DNA from: Corynebacterium genitalium ATCC 33030
GTDB taxonomy: Bacteria > Actinomycetota > Actinomycetes > Mycobacteriales > Mycobacteriaceae
Length of the DNA stretch: 64,000 nucleotides
Assembly: GCF_000143825.1 (NCBI RefSeq)
Contig: NZ_CM000961.1
Coordinates: 1,881,448-1,945,447, forward strand
Reading direction: 5' to 3'
Shown piece by piece: positions 18,589-28,952 of this stretch (within the stretch, counting starts at the first letter, position 1; the number at the start of each line of letters is the position of its first letter). The notes beneath the pieces are model-generated. The model was given only the letters and a program-made list of their open reading frames with translations. It ran no database searches and had not been told where the DNA came from. Position numbers and translations under genes: made by a program.

Positions 18589-20088
18589 CTACGCGAGCTT
18601 CTTCGCAATGATCTCGTTGATTGACTTGGGGTCTGCTTTGCCCTGGGTGGCCTTCATGACCGCACCCACAATGGCGCCGGTGACCTTCGTGTTGCCGGCC
18701 TTGTACTTTTCCACGATGTCCGGGTTCGCTGCGAGAGCTTCGTCGACTGCGGCTTCGATCGCCCCGTCGTCACGCACGACCTCGAGCCCGCGCTTATCGA
18801 CGACTTCGTCCACGCGGCCTTCACCCTCAATGACACCGTCAATTGCCTGGCGAGCCAGCTTGGTGGTCAGCTTGCCTTCCTTGACCAGTTCGACCACCCG
18901 AGCCACATCGGCGGGCTCGACACCGAGGGAGTCCAGGTCGCGGCCAGCCTCGTTGGCCTTACCGGCGATGTAGGACACCCACCATGCGCGGGCTTCGTCC
19001 GGCGTCGTGCCCGCTTCGACGGTGTCGACGATGAGGTCGAGGGCACCGGCGTTGACCAGGTCGCGGAATTCCTTCTCCGGCAGCTGCCACTCCTCCTGGA
19101 TGCGCGCGCGGCGGACCCACGGCAGCTCCGGCAGAGTCGCCCGGATCTCCTCGACCCACTCCGGCTTCGCAATGACCGGCGGCAAGTCCGGGTCGTTGAA
19201 GTAGCGGTACTCGCTCGCCTCCTCCTTCGGGCGTCCCTTCGAGGTAGAGCCGTCAGTCTCCTGGTAGTGGCGAGTCTCCTGGACAATCTCTCCGCCGGCT
19301 TCGAGCACACCTGCGTGGCGCTGCATCTCGTAGCGCACCGCCTGCTCGACGGACTTGAGCGAGTTAATATTCTTCGTCTCGGTGCGGGTGCCGAATTCCT
19401 CCTGGCCCTTGGGGCGCAGGGAGACGTTCGCATCGCAGCGCATCGAGCCCTGGTCCATGCGCGCGTCGGACACGCCGAGCGCCTTGACCAGCTCGCGCAG
19501 CGCACCGACGTACGCACGGGCGACCTCTGGAGCGCGCTCCCCGGCGCCGACGATCGGCTTGGTCACGATCTCGATCAGCGGGATGCCCGCGCGGTTGCAG
19601 TCCACCAAAGACGCCGTCGCGCCGGAGATGCGGCCCGACGCGGAACCCAGGTGGGTCAGCTTGCCGGTGTCCTCCTCCATGTGAGCGCGCTCGATCTCGA
19701 CGCGCCACTCGGTGCCGTCGTCGAGCACGACGTCGAGGTAGCCGTCGTACGCGATCGGTTCGTCGTACTGCGAGATCTGGTAGTTCTTCGGCTGGTCCGG
19801 GTAGAAGTAATTCTTGCGCGCGAAGCGGGACGACTCGGCGATCTTGCAATTGAGCGCCAGACCGATCTTGATGGCCCATTCCACGCCCTTGGCGTTGACC
19901 ACCGGCAGAGCGCCCGGCAGACCGAGCGACACCGGGTCGATATTGGTATTCGGCTCCGCACCGAAGTGGGCCGAGGAGGTGGAGAACATCTTGGTCTCTG
20001 TGGACAGCTCCACGTGCACCTCGAGACCCATCACTGGGTCGTACTTTTCCAGGACGTCGCTGTAATCCATCAGGTCGTACGCAGTCAT
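18589..20088 (-). CDS. gatB: aspartyl/glutamyl-tRNA amidotransferase subunit B
   Basis: GatB is the kinase/tRNA-binding subunit of GatCAB, which amidates Glu-tRNA(Gln), and often Asp-tRNA(Asn), using ammonia from GatA. The 499 residues include the cradle domain with GLEVHVEL near the start, the zinc/Mg site region, and the tail domain ([16 protein letters not shown] ... [20 protein letters not shown]) that contacts tRNA. The start is ATG 20088; TACACT (20097-20102) eight bases ahead suggests a leaderless mRNA. It lies 9 kb away from gatA and gatC rather than in one operon. Confidence 0.97.
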   Translation of the reverse strand: MTAYDLMDYSDVLEKYDPVMGLEVHVELSTETKMFSTSSAHFGAEPNTNIDPVSLGLPGALPVVNAKGVEWAIKIGLALNCKIAESSRFARKNYFYPDQPKNYQISQYDEPIAYDGYLDVVLDDGTEWRVEIERAHMEEDTGKLTHLGSASGRISGATASLVDCNRAGIPLIEIVTKPIVGAGERAPEVARAYVGALRELVKALGVSDARMDQGSMRCDANVSLRPKGQEEFGTRTETKNINSLKSVEQAVRYEMQRHAGVLEAGGEIVQETRHYQETDGSTSKGRPKEEASEYRYFNDPDLPPVIAKPEWVEEIRATLPELPWVRRARIQEEWQLPEKEFRDLVNAGALDLIVDTVEAGTTPDEARAWWVSYIAGKANEAGRDLDSLGVEPADVARVVELVKEGKLTTKLARQAIDGVIEGEGRVDEVVDKRGLEVVRDDGAIEAAVDEALAANPDIVEKYKAGNTKVTGAIVGAVMKATQGKADPKSINEIIAKKLA

Positions 20089-20137
20089 GGTTGCCAAGTG
20101 TAGTGCCCTTAGCCCTTCGCCGAGACGATAGCTCCTC

Positions 20138-21133
20138 TTACGCTTCCACCTGCGCCTTGTCTGGCTGCCCGGACTGCTCCTTTTTGTCCTTTGCGCGGAA
20201 AAGCAGCGCCAGGATCGCGCCGGAAATGTTGTGCCACACGGAGAACACCGCGCCCGGCAGCGCGGCCAGCGGGCTGAGATACGCCGCGGCGAGGGTGGCC
20301 GCCATACCCGAATTCTGCATGCCGACCTCCACGGCCATCGTGCGCGAGGATGCCTCCGGCTGGCCCGTCACCTTGCCGGTGACATAGCCGAGGATGTAGC
20401 CGAGACCGTTGTGCAGCACGACGGCGAGAAGCACGATGAGCCCCGCCTGCGCGAGCTTGTCGCGGGAGCCCGCCACGACGATGGCCACGATCGCCGCGAT
20501 CGCCAACACGGAGACCCACGGCAGCGCCGGCAAGACCGCCGCGACAAATCGCGGTGCCAGCAAACGGACGAGCAGGCCGAGACCGACCGGCAGGATGACC
20601 ATCTTCACGATCGACCACGCCATCGGCCCAGCGCTGACATCCATGTGCTCGCCCGCCAACCACAGGGTGAGCAGCGGCGTGAAGATCGGCGCGAGCAGCG
20701 TCGACACCGATGTCATGGTCACCGACAACGCGACATCGCCGCGCGCCAGGTAGGAGACCACATTCGACGAGGTTCCGCCCGGCGCGCAGCCGACCAAGAT
20801 CACGCCCGCGGCGATCTCCGGCGGCAGGCGCAGCGCCCACGTCAGCGCGACAGCAGCAAGCGGCATGATCACGAACTGCGCCACCACGCCGATCACGACC
20901 GGCAGAGGCTTCTTGGCCACGAACACGAAGTCGTTGCCCGTCAGCGTCAGACCCATGCCGAACATGACCACGCCGAGCAGCCACGTCGTCCACCCGGAAA
21001 TCGGTTCAACGACCCCGGGCGCGGCGAAGCCGATCACGCCGCCGGCGATCACCAGCAACGGGAAGCCGAGGGTGGCGACGAACGCCGAGCGCTCTTCCGC
21101 GCGCCGGCTCTGGGCAAGATTCATAGATTCCAT
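20138..21133 (-). CDS. bile acid:sodium symporter (BASS) family transporter
   Basis: This sodium-coupled organic anion transporter has ten predicted helices in 331 residues. The family features are [27 protein letters not shown], with its unwound crossing region, and the C-terminal SVEVGMQN-like segment ([17 protein letters not shown]). In bacteria these carry organic anions such as pantoate or keto acids; the substrate here is unknown. Two starts compete: ATG 21154 and ATG 21133. I choose 21133 because the -10-like TATAGT (21141-21146) lies exactly seven bases ahead and would be inside the longer version. Confidence 0.88.
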   Translation of the reverse strand: MESMNLAQSRRAEERSAFVATLGFPLLVIAGGVIGFAAPGVVEPISGWTTWLLGVVMFGMGLTLTGNDFVFVAKKPLPVVIGVVAQFVIMPLAAVALTWALRLPPEIAAGVILVGCAPGGTSSNVVSYLARGDVALSVTMTSVSTLLAPIFTPLLTLWLAGEHMDVSAGPMAWSIVKMVILPVGLGLLVRLLAPRFVAAVLPALPWVSVLAIAAIVAIVVAGSRDKLAQAGLIVLLAVVLHNGLGYILGYVTGKVTGQPEASSRTMAVEVGMQNSGMAATLAAAYLSPLAALPGAVFSVWHNISGAILALLFRAKDKKEQSGQPDKAQVEA

Positions 21134-21179
21134 ACTGTGGACTATAGCGTCCATATAGCGGGATTCCTGCAACAGGGGG

Positions 21180-21692
21180 TCAAGCCGTTGCCTCCCACAC
21201 CTCGCGGTAGCTCGCCGCAAGCGATTCGACGGTCTCATGCGCGTTCAGCCCGCTCGGATTCCCCACCACCCACACGGGCACGCCCGCGATCATCCCGCTT
21301 TGCAACCCGCGCTGCGCTTTCCTCCTCCCGAATGCGCCGCGGTACGCACCGATGCCCGCGAACATCACGGCGCCAGGGCGATGCTTATCGACGACAGCCT
21401 CAAGCCTCTCCCCTCCCTCCACCAACTCTTCTGTGGCCAGGTCGGACGCTTTCGGTGTCATACGGGCAACGAGGTTGGTGAAGCCGATCCCCCGCTCTGC
21501 GAGCATCTTTGCGTCCTGTTCCGACAACCCCTCGCTGGCGTACACCCGGTACGGGGTGATGCCCGCTTTGTCGAGCGCAGGCCAGAAGCGGTTGCCCGGG
21601 TGTGCGAACGGCGCGTCCACTTCCTCGGACAGCGTTCCGGGATTGATGCCCACGATGAGCAGACGGCAAGGATTGGGAATCCGGTCATGCAT
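21180..21692 (-). CDS. mug: G/U(T) mismatch-specific DNA glycosylase
   Basis: This base-excision repair enzyme of the TDG/Mug family removes uracil or thymine opposite guanine. The 170-residue protein has the catalytic motif GINPG (about 15-19), where the Asn activates water, the HPGNRFW segment, and the second motif NPSGLNAH near residue 148, where family members read NPSG. It begins at ATG 21692, with TAAGGT eight bases upstream. It is divergent from nadA, with 63 bases between the starts. Confidence 0.93.
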   Translation of the reverse strand: MHDRIPNPCRLLIVGINPGTLSEEVDAPFAHPGNRFWPALDKAGITPYRVYASEGLSEQDAKMLAERGIGFTNLVARMTPKASDLATEELVEGGERLEAVVDKHRPGAVMFAGIGAYRGAFGRRKAQRGLQSGMIAGVPVWVVGNPSGLNAHETVESLAASYREVWEATA

Positions 21693-21755
21693 GTTTTCCG
21701 ACCTTAGTGCGGCATTCCGTTATTTCACTGCGGCCATGAGCGCTACATTGAACAT

Positions 21756-22709
21756 ATGTGGACCGATGAAGTGCAAAAACTCAAGAAGGAACGAAACGCC
21801 GTTATTCTGGCGCATAACTACCAGATCCCGGAGATCCAGGACATCGCGGATTTCACCGGCGATTCCCTAGCGCTGTCCCGGATTGCGGCCGACACGGACG
21901 CCGATGTCATCGTCTTCTGCGGCGTGCACTTCATGGCGGAAAGCGCGAAGATCCTCAGCCCCGACAAGACCGTGCTCATCCCGGACGAAGCCGCCGGTTG
22001 TTCCCTCGCCGATTCGATCACCGCCGAGCAGCTGCGCGAGTGGAAGGCCGAGCACCCGGGCGCCGTGGTGGTCAGCTACGTCAACACCACAGCGGATGTG
22101 AAGGCCCTCACCGATGTGTGCTGCACGTCCTCCAATGCCGTCGACGTGGTCAATTCCATCGACCCCGACGCAGAGATCCTCTTCTGTCCGGATCAATTCC
22201 TCGGCGCGCACGTCAAACGGCAAACCGGCCGCGAGAATATCCGCATCTGGGCCGGCGAATGCCACGTGCACGCCGGCATCAACGGCAAGGAGCTCGCCGG
22301 CCAGGCAGCCGCGCACCCGGATGCTCCCCTGTACATCCACCCGGAGTGCGGTTGCGCGAATTCAGCGATCTATCTCGCCAGCGAGGGCGTCATCGCCCCG
22401 GAGCGCGTGCACATGCTCTCCACCGGCGGCATGCTGGACCAGGCGGACCGGGACACTGAAGGCACAGTCCTCGTGGCTACCGAGGTGGGCATGCTCCACC
22501 AACTGCAGAAGAAATCCCCGCTGGCGGACTTCCAGCCCGTCAACCCCCAGGCCTCCTGCAAATACATGAAAATGATCACCCCGGAGAAACTCGTGGCCAG
22601 CCTTCGGGACATGCGCGACGAAGTCACTGTGCCCGAGGAGACCGCCGCGAAGGCGCGCCAGTCGCTGGAGCGCATGATCGCCATCGGCAACCCGGGCAGC
22701 GGAGAGTGA
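21756..22709 (+). CDS. nadA: quinolinate synthase A
   Basis: This [4Fe-4S] enzyme condenses iminoaspartate with dihydroxyacetone phosphate to quinolinate in de novo NAD synthesis. The 317 residues show the three-domain pattern with cluster cysteines in DVCCTSS (about 111-112), PECGC (about 198-200) and QASCKYMKM near residue 270. The start at ATG 21756 has TACATT (21744-21749) six bases ahead, so it is probably leaderless. nadC follows eight bases later. No nadB lies in the cluster. Confidence 0.96.
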   Translation: MWTDEVQKLKKERNAVILAHNYQIPEIQDIADFTGDSLALSRIAADTDADVIVFCGVHFMAESAKILSPDKTVLIPDEAAGCSLADSITAEQLREWKAEHPGAVVVSYVNTTADVKALTDVCCTSSNAVDVVNSIDPDAEILFCPDQFLGAHVKRQTGRENIRIWAGECHVHAGINGKELAGQAAAHPDAPLYIHPECGCANSAIYLASEGVIAPERVHMLSTGGMLDQADRDTEGTVLVATEVGMLHQLQKKSPLADFQPVNPQASCKYMKMITPEKLVASLRDMRDEVTVPEETAAKARQSLERMIAIGNPGSGE

Positions 22710-22716
22710 CCCGCGG

Positions 22717-23568
22717 ATGAGTGCACCACTGAATAAAGACGCCGCGCTGCGCCTCATCCGCCTCGGCCTCGAGGAAGATTTCACGCACGGCCCCGACGCC
22801 ACGACCGAGGCGACTGTCGACGCCGACGCCCACCTCACCGCCATCGTCGTCCCACGCACACCCGGCGTGGTCGCGGGCCTGGACACCGTCGCGTGGACCA
22901 TGCACGAAGTCAGCCCAGACATCGACGTGGCGGTCCACGCGGCCGACGGCGACCTAGTCGCGCCAGGCGACCGTCTCGCGACAGTCTCCGGCCCCGCGCG
23001 GTCGATCCTCTCTGCTGAACGCACGGCACTGAATCTGCTCACCTACGCCAGCGGCATCGCTACCCGCACGCACGAGTGGACCCGACAGCTCGCAGGAACC
23101 GGCACCAGAGTCCGCGATTCCCGCAAGACCTTGCCCGGATACCGCGACCTAGCTAAATACGCGGTGCGGTGCGGCGGCGGAGTCAACCACCGAATGAGCC
23201 TGGGCGACGCCGTTCTCATCAAGGACAATCACGTTGCCAGCGTCGGAACCGTGGCAGAAGCGTACCGGCGCACCACCGCCGCCTTCCCGGACCTGCCCCG
23301 CGAAGTTGAAGTCGACGACCTCGGCCAGCTTGAAGCAGTCCTGGCATTCACACCAGATCTGGTCATGCTGGATAATTTCGGCGTGGAGGCGACACGGGAA
23401 GCCGTCGATAAGCGCGATGCCCTGTCCCCCGGGACGAAGCTGGAATCCTCGGGCGGATTGACGCTCGACCGAGCCCGCGCCTACGCGGAGACCGGCGTGG
23501 ATTTTCTCGCGGTCGGCGCGCTCACGCACTCGGTTGCCATCCTCGACATCGGACTGGACGCCGTATAG
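22717..23568 (+). CDS. nadC: nicotinate-nucleotide pyrophosphorylase (carboxylating)
   Basis: This enzyme converts quinolinate and PRPP to nicotinate mononucleotide. The 283-residue protein has the expected motifs: TRVRDSRKTLPGYRDLAKYA for substrate binding, GGGVNHRMSLGDAVLIKDNH with the catalytic Lys, EVEVDDL and a C-terminal SSGGLTLDRARAYAETGVDFLAVGAL phosphate-binding barrel end. It forms an operon with nadA. Confidence 0.96.
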   Translation: MSAPLNKDAALRLIRLGLEEDFTHGPDATTEATVDADAHLTAIVVPRTPGVVAGLDTVAWTMHEVSPDIDVAVHAADGDLVAPGDRLATVSGPARSILSAERTALNLLTYASGIATRTHEWTRQLAGTGTRVRDSRKTLPGYRDLAKYAVRCGGGVNHRMSLGDAVLIKDNHVASVGTVAEAYRRTTAAFPDLPREVEVDDLGQLEAVLAFTPDLVMLDNFGVEATREAVDKRDALSPGTKLESSGGLTLDRARAYAETGVDFLAVGALTHSVAILDIGLDAV

Positions 23569-23604
23569 CAGTGATAGCCGCCGTTATGTATCATGATCGG
23601 CGTT

Positions 23605-24165
23605 ATGAATGATTTGAAATCCTCCCGGGCACCGATCGTGCTCGGGCTTATTCTTTTATTCCTCGTCGCCGCCGCGCTGGCCTTTCCGCGCGTTGTCGAC
23701 GCCACCACGACACCCGAAGAGTCCCAGGTGCCCGACAACCCTGTGGAGTTGGGCAGCATTGGCGTGCCCGACGAGAACGGCGGGCAGCTTGTGTGCAGCA
23801 ACCCGGCGGGCTTCGCGGAAAGCACGAAGGCGTGGGATTGCGATTCGACGCGCATTCTTGGCCGCTCCGAACCGGCACCCAACAACGCAGAGAAAGCCCT
23901 CGCCCGCTTCTACCGCAGAGTGACACTCGACCGGAACGTGGAAACCGGCAACGTCGGGTCCCCGCGTGAAGGCGTGCATGTGAAGCGCACCGAGGCAGAC
24001 GCCGAACGCCATCTCGTGGCCGTCTCCATTGCCGACGGGCAGACCACCCGCTACTTCTCTTTCGGCGGGGACGACGCAGAAGAGCTCGCCCAACGTTTGA
24101 TCGACTCCGCTGACGTGAACACTGATAGTTCCGCTGACGATTCCGAGGAAACGGAGGGCGACTAG
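23605..24165 (+). CDS. membrane-anchored hypothetical protein
   Basis: This 186-residue protein has one N-terminal membrane helix (about 9-30, PIVLGLILLFLVAAALAFP) and an extracellular domain with two cysteines (VCSNP and WDCDSTR, about 30 residues apart) that could form a disulfide. I do not recognise the family. ATG 23605 is preferred over ATG 23593 upstream in frame. Its TAG stop shares one base with the GTG of the following PrsW-like protease gene, so the two are coupled and may work together at the membrane. Confidence 0.75.
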   Translation: MNDLKSSRAPIVLGLILLFLVAAALAFPRVVDATTTPEESQVPDNPVELGSIGVPDENGGQLVCSNPAGFAESTKAWDCDSTRILGRSEPAPNNAEKALARFYRRVTLDRNVETGNVGSPREGVHVKRTEADAERHLVAVSIADGQTTRYFSFGGDDAEELAQRLIDSADVNTDSSADDSEETEGD

Positions 24166-25079
24166 TGACCGACAAAATGAACCTCATCCTCCGCATCGCA
24201 GGAATCCTGATCCTCCTCGCCTCCGCTGTCTGGTCGGTTATCTACTTCAGCCAGCTCCCCTTCAACGCAACGATCGCGGCAATGAGCGCATTGCTCGCGG
24301 CGCTGTGGTTACTGCTGGCGTGGCTTCTGCTGCGCAACCACCCGGGTCGCCCTGTTCATTCCTCTCCCGCCTTCATCTTCGCGGGGTTCGTCTCAGGTAT
24401 GGCTCTGTGCGCCCCTTCAGTGACCACGAATGAATCCATCATCGCCTTCAAGGATTGGCTGGGCTTGGGCAGTTTGGGATTCGCTCTGCTGAGCCCCACA
24501 GCCGAGGAGTTATTCAAATTCGCCACGGTGTTCATCCTGAGCACCATGATCTTCCGCATCCGCCGCCCCATTGAGGCCGTGACCATCGCGATTGCCGTCG
24601 GTTTCGGCTTCGCGGCGCTGGAGAACGCCACCTACATCTTGAAAGCGGCGCTCGACAACCTCAACTCCGATGTCGAGGGCTCGCTCATGGGGTATGCCGC
24701 CCGGACCGTCCCTGGACCATGGGGCCACTCGCTCTACCTCGGTCTCTCGGCATGGGGCCTCGGCGTCTTCTTGTGCCGCACGGACAAATCTCTCGGCTGG
24801 CGCATCGGCCAACTGGTCATCTGGTACTTCCTCGGATTCGCCATTCACTCGATCTTCAACGCCTCAACCGAGCTACCCGGCGAGATCGTCCCGCTGGTGG
24901 CGTTGATCGCGGTCATTGCGTTCACCTGGATCGGCGGAATCTGGCTCTACCTACACACCCGCAAGATCGGCCGCCGAGACATCGCGGAGACGACTGAGGG
25001 GACTGAATCCGCCTCGCATGGAGCTTCCGCAGCGACTGTTGAGGAAGTTTCAGCCCGAGAAGCCAGGCAGCGGTCTTAA
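24165..25079 (+). CDS. PrsW-family intramembrane protease
   Basis: This membrane metalloprotease of the PrsW/CAAX-like group has 304 residues and about eight helices. The family motifs are present: PTAEELFKF (EExxK, about 107-115), GFGFAALENATY (about 146-157, FxxxEN) and the two histidine motifs GPWGHSLYLGL and GFAIHSIFNA. PrsW clips anti-sigma factors in Bacillus; the target here is unknown. It starts with GTG overlapping the previous stop (TAGTG) behind ACGGAGGG. The stop overlaps the convergent acetyltransferase stop within TTAA. Confidence 0.88.
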   Translation: MTDKMNLILRIAGILILLASAVWSVIYFSQLPFNATIAAMSALLAALWLLLAWLLLRNHPGRPVHSSPAFIFAGFVSGMALCAPSVTTNESIIAFKDWLGLGSLGFALLSPTAEELFKFATVFILSTMIFRIRRPIEAVTIAIAVGFGFAALENATYILKAALDNLNSDVEGSLMGYAARTVPGPWGHSLYLGLSAWGLGVFLCRTDKSLGWRIGQLVIWYFLGFAIHSIFNASTELPGEIVPLVALIAVIAFTWIGGIWLYLHTRKIGRRDIAETTEGTESASHGASAATVEEVSAREARQRS

Positions 25080-25657
25080 GCGCGCAGCCGCGCCTGAAGC
25101 GCGGTCTTAACCTCGGGCCACTCGGTGTCCAAGATGGAGTAGACGCACGTGTCGCGCACGAGGCCGCTTTTGAGGATCTTGTGGCGACGTAGTACCCCGT
25201 CGAGCTTGGCACCGAGGCTCTCGATCGCGGCGCGCGACTGCCGGTTCATGAAGTGCGTGCGGATCTCCACGCGCAGGCACCCCAGGTCCTCGAACGCGCG
25301 CTGCAGCATGAGGAGCTTCGCCGCTTTATTGAACGGCGCACCCTGAGCGTCTTTAGTGATCCACGTCGACCCGATCTCGATGCTTCGGTTCACGGGATCC
25401 GGGTGCAGGAACGTGGTCACGCCGATGGCGTTGCCGGCCGGGTCGACGATCGCCCACGGGGCGCGCTCGCCGCGCTCCTGATCGGCGAGGTTCTTCTCGA
25501 TGTATTCCGGCACGCCGCCAGGCGTGGGAATGTGGTCCTGGTACCACAGGTCACACAAGTCCCCGACGGCTAACGCCAGAGCCGCCGCATGATCGAGGCT
25601 CAACGGTTCGAGAGTGACCCACTGGTTGCTCAGGGTGGGGTTGTCGCAAAAATTCAC
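25076..25657 (-). CDS. GNAT N-acetyltransferase (RimJ/RimL-like)
   Basis: This is a 193-residue acetyl-CoA-dependent transferase of the type that acetylates protein N-termini or small amines. The motif A region GAPFNKAAKLLMLQRAFEDL and the following RVEIRTHFMNRQSRAAIESLGAKLDGVLRRH are typical of RimJ/RimL relatives. The start is GTG 25657 behind GGAGG. It overlaps the stop of the upstream epimerase gene as GTGA, which argues against the longer frame. Its substrate is unknown. Confidence 0.9.
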   Translation of the reverse strand: MNFCDNPTLSNQWVTLEPLSLDHAAALALAVGDLCDLWYQDHIPTPGGVPEYIEKNLADQERGERAPWAIVDPAGNAIGVTTFLHPDPVNRSIEIGSTWITKDAQGAPFNKAAKLLMLQRAFEDLGCLRVEIRTHFMNRQSRAAIESLGAKLDGVLRRHKILKSGLVRDTCVYSILDTEWPEVKTALQARLRA

Positions 25658-26583
25658 TGCGTCCTCCGGAAATCGTCGACGGTCCGTGCCACGCCTTCGT
25701 CGAGGCTGACGGTGGGCTCCCACCCGAGTATCTCCTTCGCGCGGGCGGCGGAGAGGGCGGAGCGGGGGACGTCGCCAAGCCGCGGCGGGAAATTCTGGGG
25801 CGCATCGGGCGCGCCCGCATGTTTGGCTACCAACGTGTGCAATTCGCGGTCAGTCGTCTCCACAGAGGTGCCGATATTGAAGCGCACCCCGTCGCCGCGC
25901 TCACCCGCCGCGAGGACGAATGCGCGCGCGACATCGCCCACGTAAACATAGTCGCGCGTGTTCGTGCCGCCGCCGAAAATCTTCGTCGGACGGCCATGCA
26001 AGAGGTTCTCCGAGAAAATCGCCACGACCCCGGCTTCGCCGTGCGGGTTCTGCCGCGGGCCGTACACATTCGCCGGCGCGATGAAACTCGCTTGCATTCC
26101 GTACAGATGGCGATAAATGCCCAGGTATTGCTCACCAGCGAGCTTCGACGCGGCATACGGCGAGTGCGGGTCGACCGGGAAGGACTCGTCGACGGGAAAC
26201 TCGCTGGGTGTGCCGTAAATCGAGCCGCCCGACGAGGTGTGCACGATCTTGCGCACGCCAGCCTTCCGCGCGGCTTCCGCGACATTGATCGTGCCCAGAA
26301 TATTCGCCTGCGCATCGAGGATCGGGTCTTCGACGGATTTGCGCACGTCGATCTGCGCGGCGAGGTGGAAGATCACTTCAGGAGCAAGCTTATCGACGAC
26401 ATCTGCTAGCCCCTTATCCCCCACGTCCCCCTCGACGAGCTCGACTGCAGTCTGGTGGCTGATGTTTTCGAGCCGACCGCTGCTCAAATTGTCCAGCACG
26501 GCGACCTCGTGGCCTGCCATGACGAGCTGATCGACGAGATGAGATCCAATGAAGCCGGCACCGCCGGTGACGAGAGTTCGCAC
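25654..26583 (-). CDS. NAD-dependent nucleotide-sugar epimerase, GalE-like
   Basis: This extended short-chain dehydrogenase has 309 residues and likely interconverts UDP-glucose and UDP-galactose, supplying galactan synthesis in the cell wall. The NAD motif TGGAGFIGSHL (about 6-16) and the active-site motif YAASK with an upstream SSGGSIYG are present. Closely related enzymes include UDP-glucuronate epimerases, so the exact sugar is not certain. It starts at GTG 26583 with TAGAAT six bases upstream, so it is leaderless. Confidence 0.85.
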   Translation of the reverse strand: MRTLVTGGAGFIGSHLVDQLVMAGHEVAVLDNLSSGRLENISHQTAVELVEGDVGDKGLADVVDKLAPEVIFHLAAQIDVRKSVEDPILDAQANILGTINVAEAARKAGVRKIVHTSSGGSIYGTPSEFPVDESFPVDPHSPYAASKLAGEQYLGIYRHLYGMQASFIAPANVYGPRQNPHGEAGVVAIFSENLLHGRPTKIFGGGTNTRDYVYVGDVARAFVLAAGERGDGVRFNIGTSVETTDRELHTLVAKHAGAPDAPQNFPPRLGDVPRSALSAARAKEILGWEPTVSLDEGVARTVDDFRRTQ

Positions 26584-26603
26584 GCGGTGATTCTAACTGA
26601 CGG

Positions 26604-27635
26604 CTATCCGAACATGGACCGCGCCGTGCGGATACGGCGCTCCGGCACGCGCTTGAGGTTCTCCACCGCATCGCCGAGCGGGACGAGCGTGATGTCCTCG
26701 CCGCGCAGCGCGACCGTCGTGCCGAAATTGCCCTCGTGCGCCGCGCGCGCGGCGTGCACGCCGTAACGTGTCGCCAGCACCCGGTCGTAGGCCGTCGGCG
26801 TGCCGCCGCGCTGCGTGTGGCCGAGCACCGTCGTGCGCACGTCGTAGCCCAGGCGGCGGTGGATCTCGTCGCCGATGATCTGGCCCATGCCAGTGAATGT
26901 CTTGTGGCCGAATTCGTCTTCTTCGCCAAGTCCCGCGTCCATCGTGCCTTCCTTCGGCACGGCGCCCTCGGCGACGACGATGATGCCGTATTTCTCCCCC
27001 ATCTGGAAGCGGCGCTCCATCGCCTTGCAGATGTCCTCGATATCGAAGGGGTCCTCAGGAATCACCGTGTAGTGCGCGCCGCCGGCCATACCCGCGTGCA
27101 GGGCGATCCAGCCGACGTGGCGGCCCATCACCTCGACGATGAGGATGCGGTTGTGCGATTCCGCCGTGGTGTGCAGACGGTCGATCGCGTCCGTGGCCAC
27201 CGACACCGCGGTGTCGAAGCCGAAGGTGTAGTCGGTGGCGTTGACGTCGTTATCGATCGTCTTCGGCACGCCCACCACCGGAATGCCGTTGTCGGAGAGC
27301 CACTTGGCACCCTTGAGCGTGCCTTCGCCGCCGATCGGGATCAGCGCGTCGATGCCCGCGTCGTCGAGGTTCGCCTTGATCTGGTCGATGCCCGCCTTGA
27401 ATTTATCCGGGTGGAGGCGGCCGGTGCCCAGGATCGTGCCGCCGCGCAGCAGGATAGAGTCGATGAACGCGTCGTCGTACAAGTCCGTGCGCAGGTCGTC
27501 CATGAGACCCACCCAGCCGTCCTGGTAACCGACGACCGTGGACCCGAATTCTGAGCTGGCGGTACGGACGAGGGCACGGATGACAGCATTGAGGCCGGGG
27601 CAGTCGCCGCCGGAGGTGAGAGTGGCTAGGCGCAT
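26604..27635 (-). CDS. pfkA: 6-phosphofructokinase, ATP-type
   Basis: PfkA phosphorylates fructose 6-phosphate in glycolysis. The 343-residue protein has the nucleotide loop [10 protein letters not shown] at the N-terminus, the phosphate donor motif GGEGT, and the catalytic PKTIDND. Gly at the position equivalent to E. coli 104 points to ATP, because PPi-dependent enzymes carry Asp there. Lys replaces Gly in PKTIDND, a feature of the actinobacterial subgroup. The start is ATG 27635 with TAGTGT seven bases ahead; GGAG also lies just upstream. Confidence 0.95.
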   Translation of the reverse strand: MRLATLTSGGDCPGLNAVIRALVRTASSEFGSTVVGYQDGWVGLMDDLRTDLYDDAFIDSILLRGGTILGTGRLHPDKFKAGIDQIKANLDDAGIDALIPIGGEGTLKGAKWLSDNGIPVVGVPKTIDNDVNATDYTFGFDTAVSVATDAIDRLHTTAESHNRILIVEVMGRHVGWIALHAGMAGGAHYTVIPEDPFDIEDICKAMERRFQMGEKYGIIVVAEGAVPKEGTMDAGLGEEDEFGHKTFTGMGQIIGDEIHRRLGYDVRTTVLGHTQRGGTPTAYDRVLATRYGVHAARAAHEGNFGTTVALRGEDITLVPLGDAVENLKRVPERRIRTARSMFG

Positions 27636-27645
27636 GCGCTCCACA

Positions 27646-28947
27646 CTAGCGCGATTGCGCGGGGATGTCCGTACGAAGAAAGACCGACGCGGCCGCCCCG
27701 ATGGCCAGCATGATCGCCGACAGCAAGATCGCAGGTCCAGCGGTAGAAGCGACCTGGCCGGAGGCAAGGACTGCGCCGGTCAACGCCACGCCGACGACGC
27801 TGCCGATCTGGCGCAGCGTGTTGTACACCCCGCTGGCCGCCCCGGCGGCGTAATCCGGCACATTGCGCATCGTCGTGGTGGCATTGGGCGCCCAGACGAA
27901 GGCGCTGCCAAGTCCCAACAGCGCGGTCACAAGCGCGAACCAACGGTAGTCGGCAGCAGAAACTGTGATGGACCAGGCGATGATGAGAGCGGCCACCATC
28001 GTCGCAAAGCCCGCAGTGCACAAAAGTCTGGCGCTGATTTTGTCTGACAGCGCTCCGGCCCACGGGGTGAGCAGCATGGCCACCACCGACATCGGGGCCG
28101 TGAGTAGGCCGGCGGTCTGTGCGCTGACACCTGCGACGGTTTGCAGCCAGTACATGACCGGGATGAACATCGCCGCGACCGCGAAACCCATGGCGACAAT
28201 GGCAGAGGTGCCCAGGACGAAGTTGCGGTCGCGGTAGAGCTCACGGGGAACAAATGAAGACGATCGCGCCAGGAAAAGCACCACGATCGCACCGCCGACC
28301 AGCGGGATCCACGAGCCGAAGTGGATGCCGTACACCAACGCGCCAAGGCCGACGAAAGACATCGCCGCAGCACCGACGGGAATGAGTGCGGAAGTTGGAG
28401 CGAGACGCGGAAGCCAGAAGGCGGCCAAGACGAGGCCGACCCCGGCAATGCCGGCCTGCAGGATGAAGGTTGAGCGCCAACCGAAACTGCCCACGAAAAC
28501 TCCGCCAACAATAGGGCCGAGCAGTGATCCGACCGAGCCGACAACGCCCCAGAACCCGAACGCCTTACCCCTACCGTCGGAAGGGAAAATGCGATTGATC
28601 AGGCCGAATGCCTGCGGCAGGAAGATCGCGGAACCAAGGCCTTGCAACGCGCGGGCGATCACAATGACCGGCCACGACCATGACATCGCCGCGAGCACCA
28701 GACTGGCCGCGTACGTGCCCAACCCGGCGAGGTAGACAGTGCGCTGGCCGTACTTGTCCCCCAGCCTGCCAGTCACCGGCATCGGCACGACCGTGCACAA
28801 CAGGTAGATGCTGGTGAGCCACACCGCGCCGGACACTTCACCCGGAAGGTGCGGTGTGATCACCGGCATGAGGCCCTGATCGAACATGATCAGGAAATAC
28901 CCGATCGTCAGCGCCGACAGTGCGAACCAGGGCCGCGAACCGTGCAA
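27646..28947 (-). CDS. MFS multidrug efflux transporter, DHA2-like
   Basis: This 433-residue proton-driven exporter has 12 or more helices. It carries motif [17 protein letters not shown], between helices 2 and 3 and motif [22 protein letters not shown], characteristic of drug:H+ antiporters. The only possible start is TTG 28947: a stop codon lies three codons upstream in frame and the next Met is inside the first helix. It begins five bases after the gatA stop, so it is co-transcribed with gatCA although unrelated in function. Confidence 0.88.
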   Translation of the reverse strand: MHGSRPWFALSALTIGYFLIMFDQGLMPVITPHLPGEVSGAVWLTSIYLLCTVVPMPVTGRLGDKYGQRTVYLAGLGTYAASLVLAAMSWSWPVIVIARALQGLGSAIFLPQAFGLINRIFPSDGRGKAFGFWGVVGSVGSLLGPIVGGVFVGSFGWRSTFILQAGIAGVGLVLAAFWLPRLAPTSALIPVGAAAMSFVGLGALVYGIHFGSWIPLVGGAIVVLFLARSSSFVPRELYRDRNFVLGTSAIVAMGFAVAAMFIPVMYWLQTVAGVSAQTAGLLTAPMSVVAMLLTPWAGALSDKISARLLCTAGFATMVAALIIAWSITVSAADYRWFALVTALLGLGSAFVWAPNATTTMRNVPDYAAGAASGVYNTLRQIGSVVGVALTGAVLASGQVASTAGPAILLSAIMLAIGAAASVFLRTDIPAQSR

Positions 28948-28952
28948 GAAAC

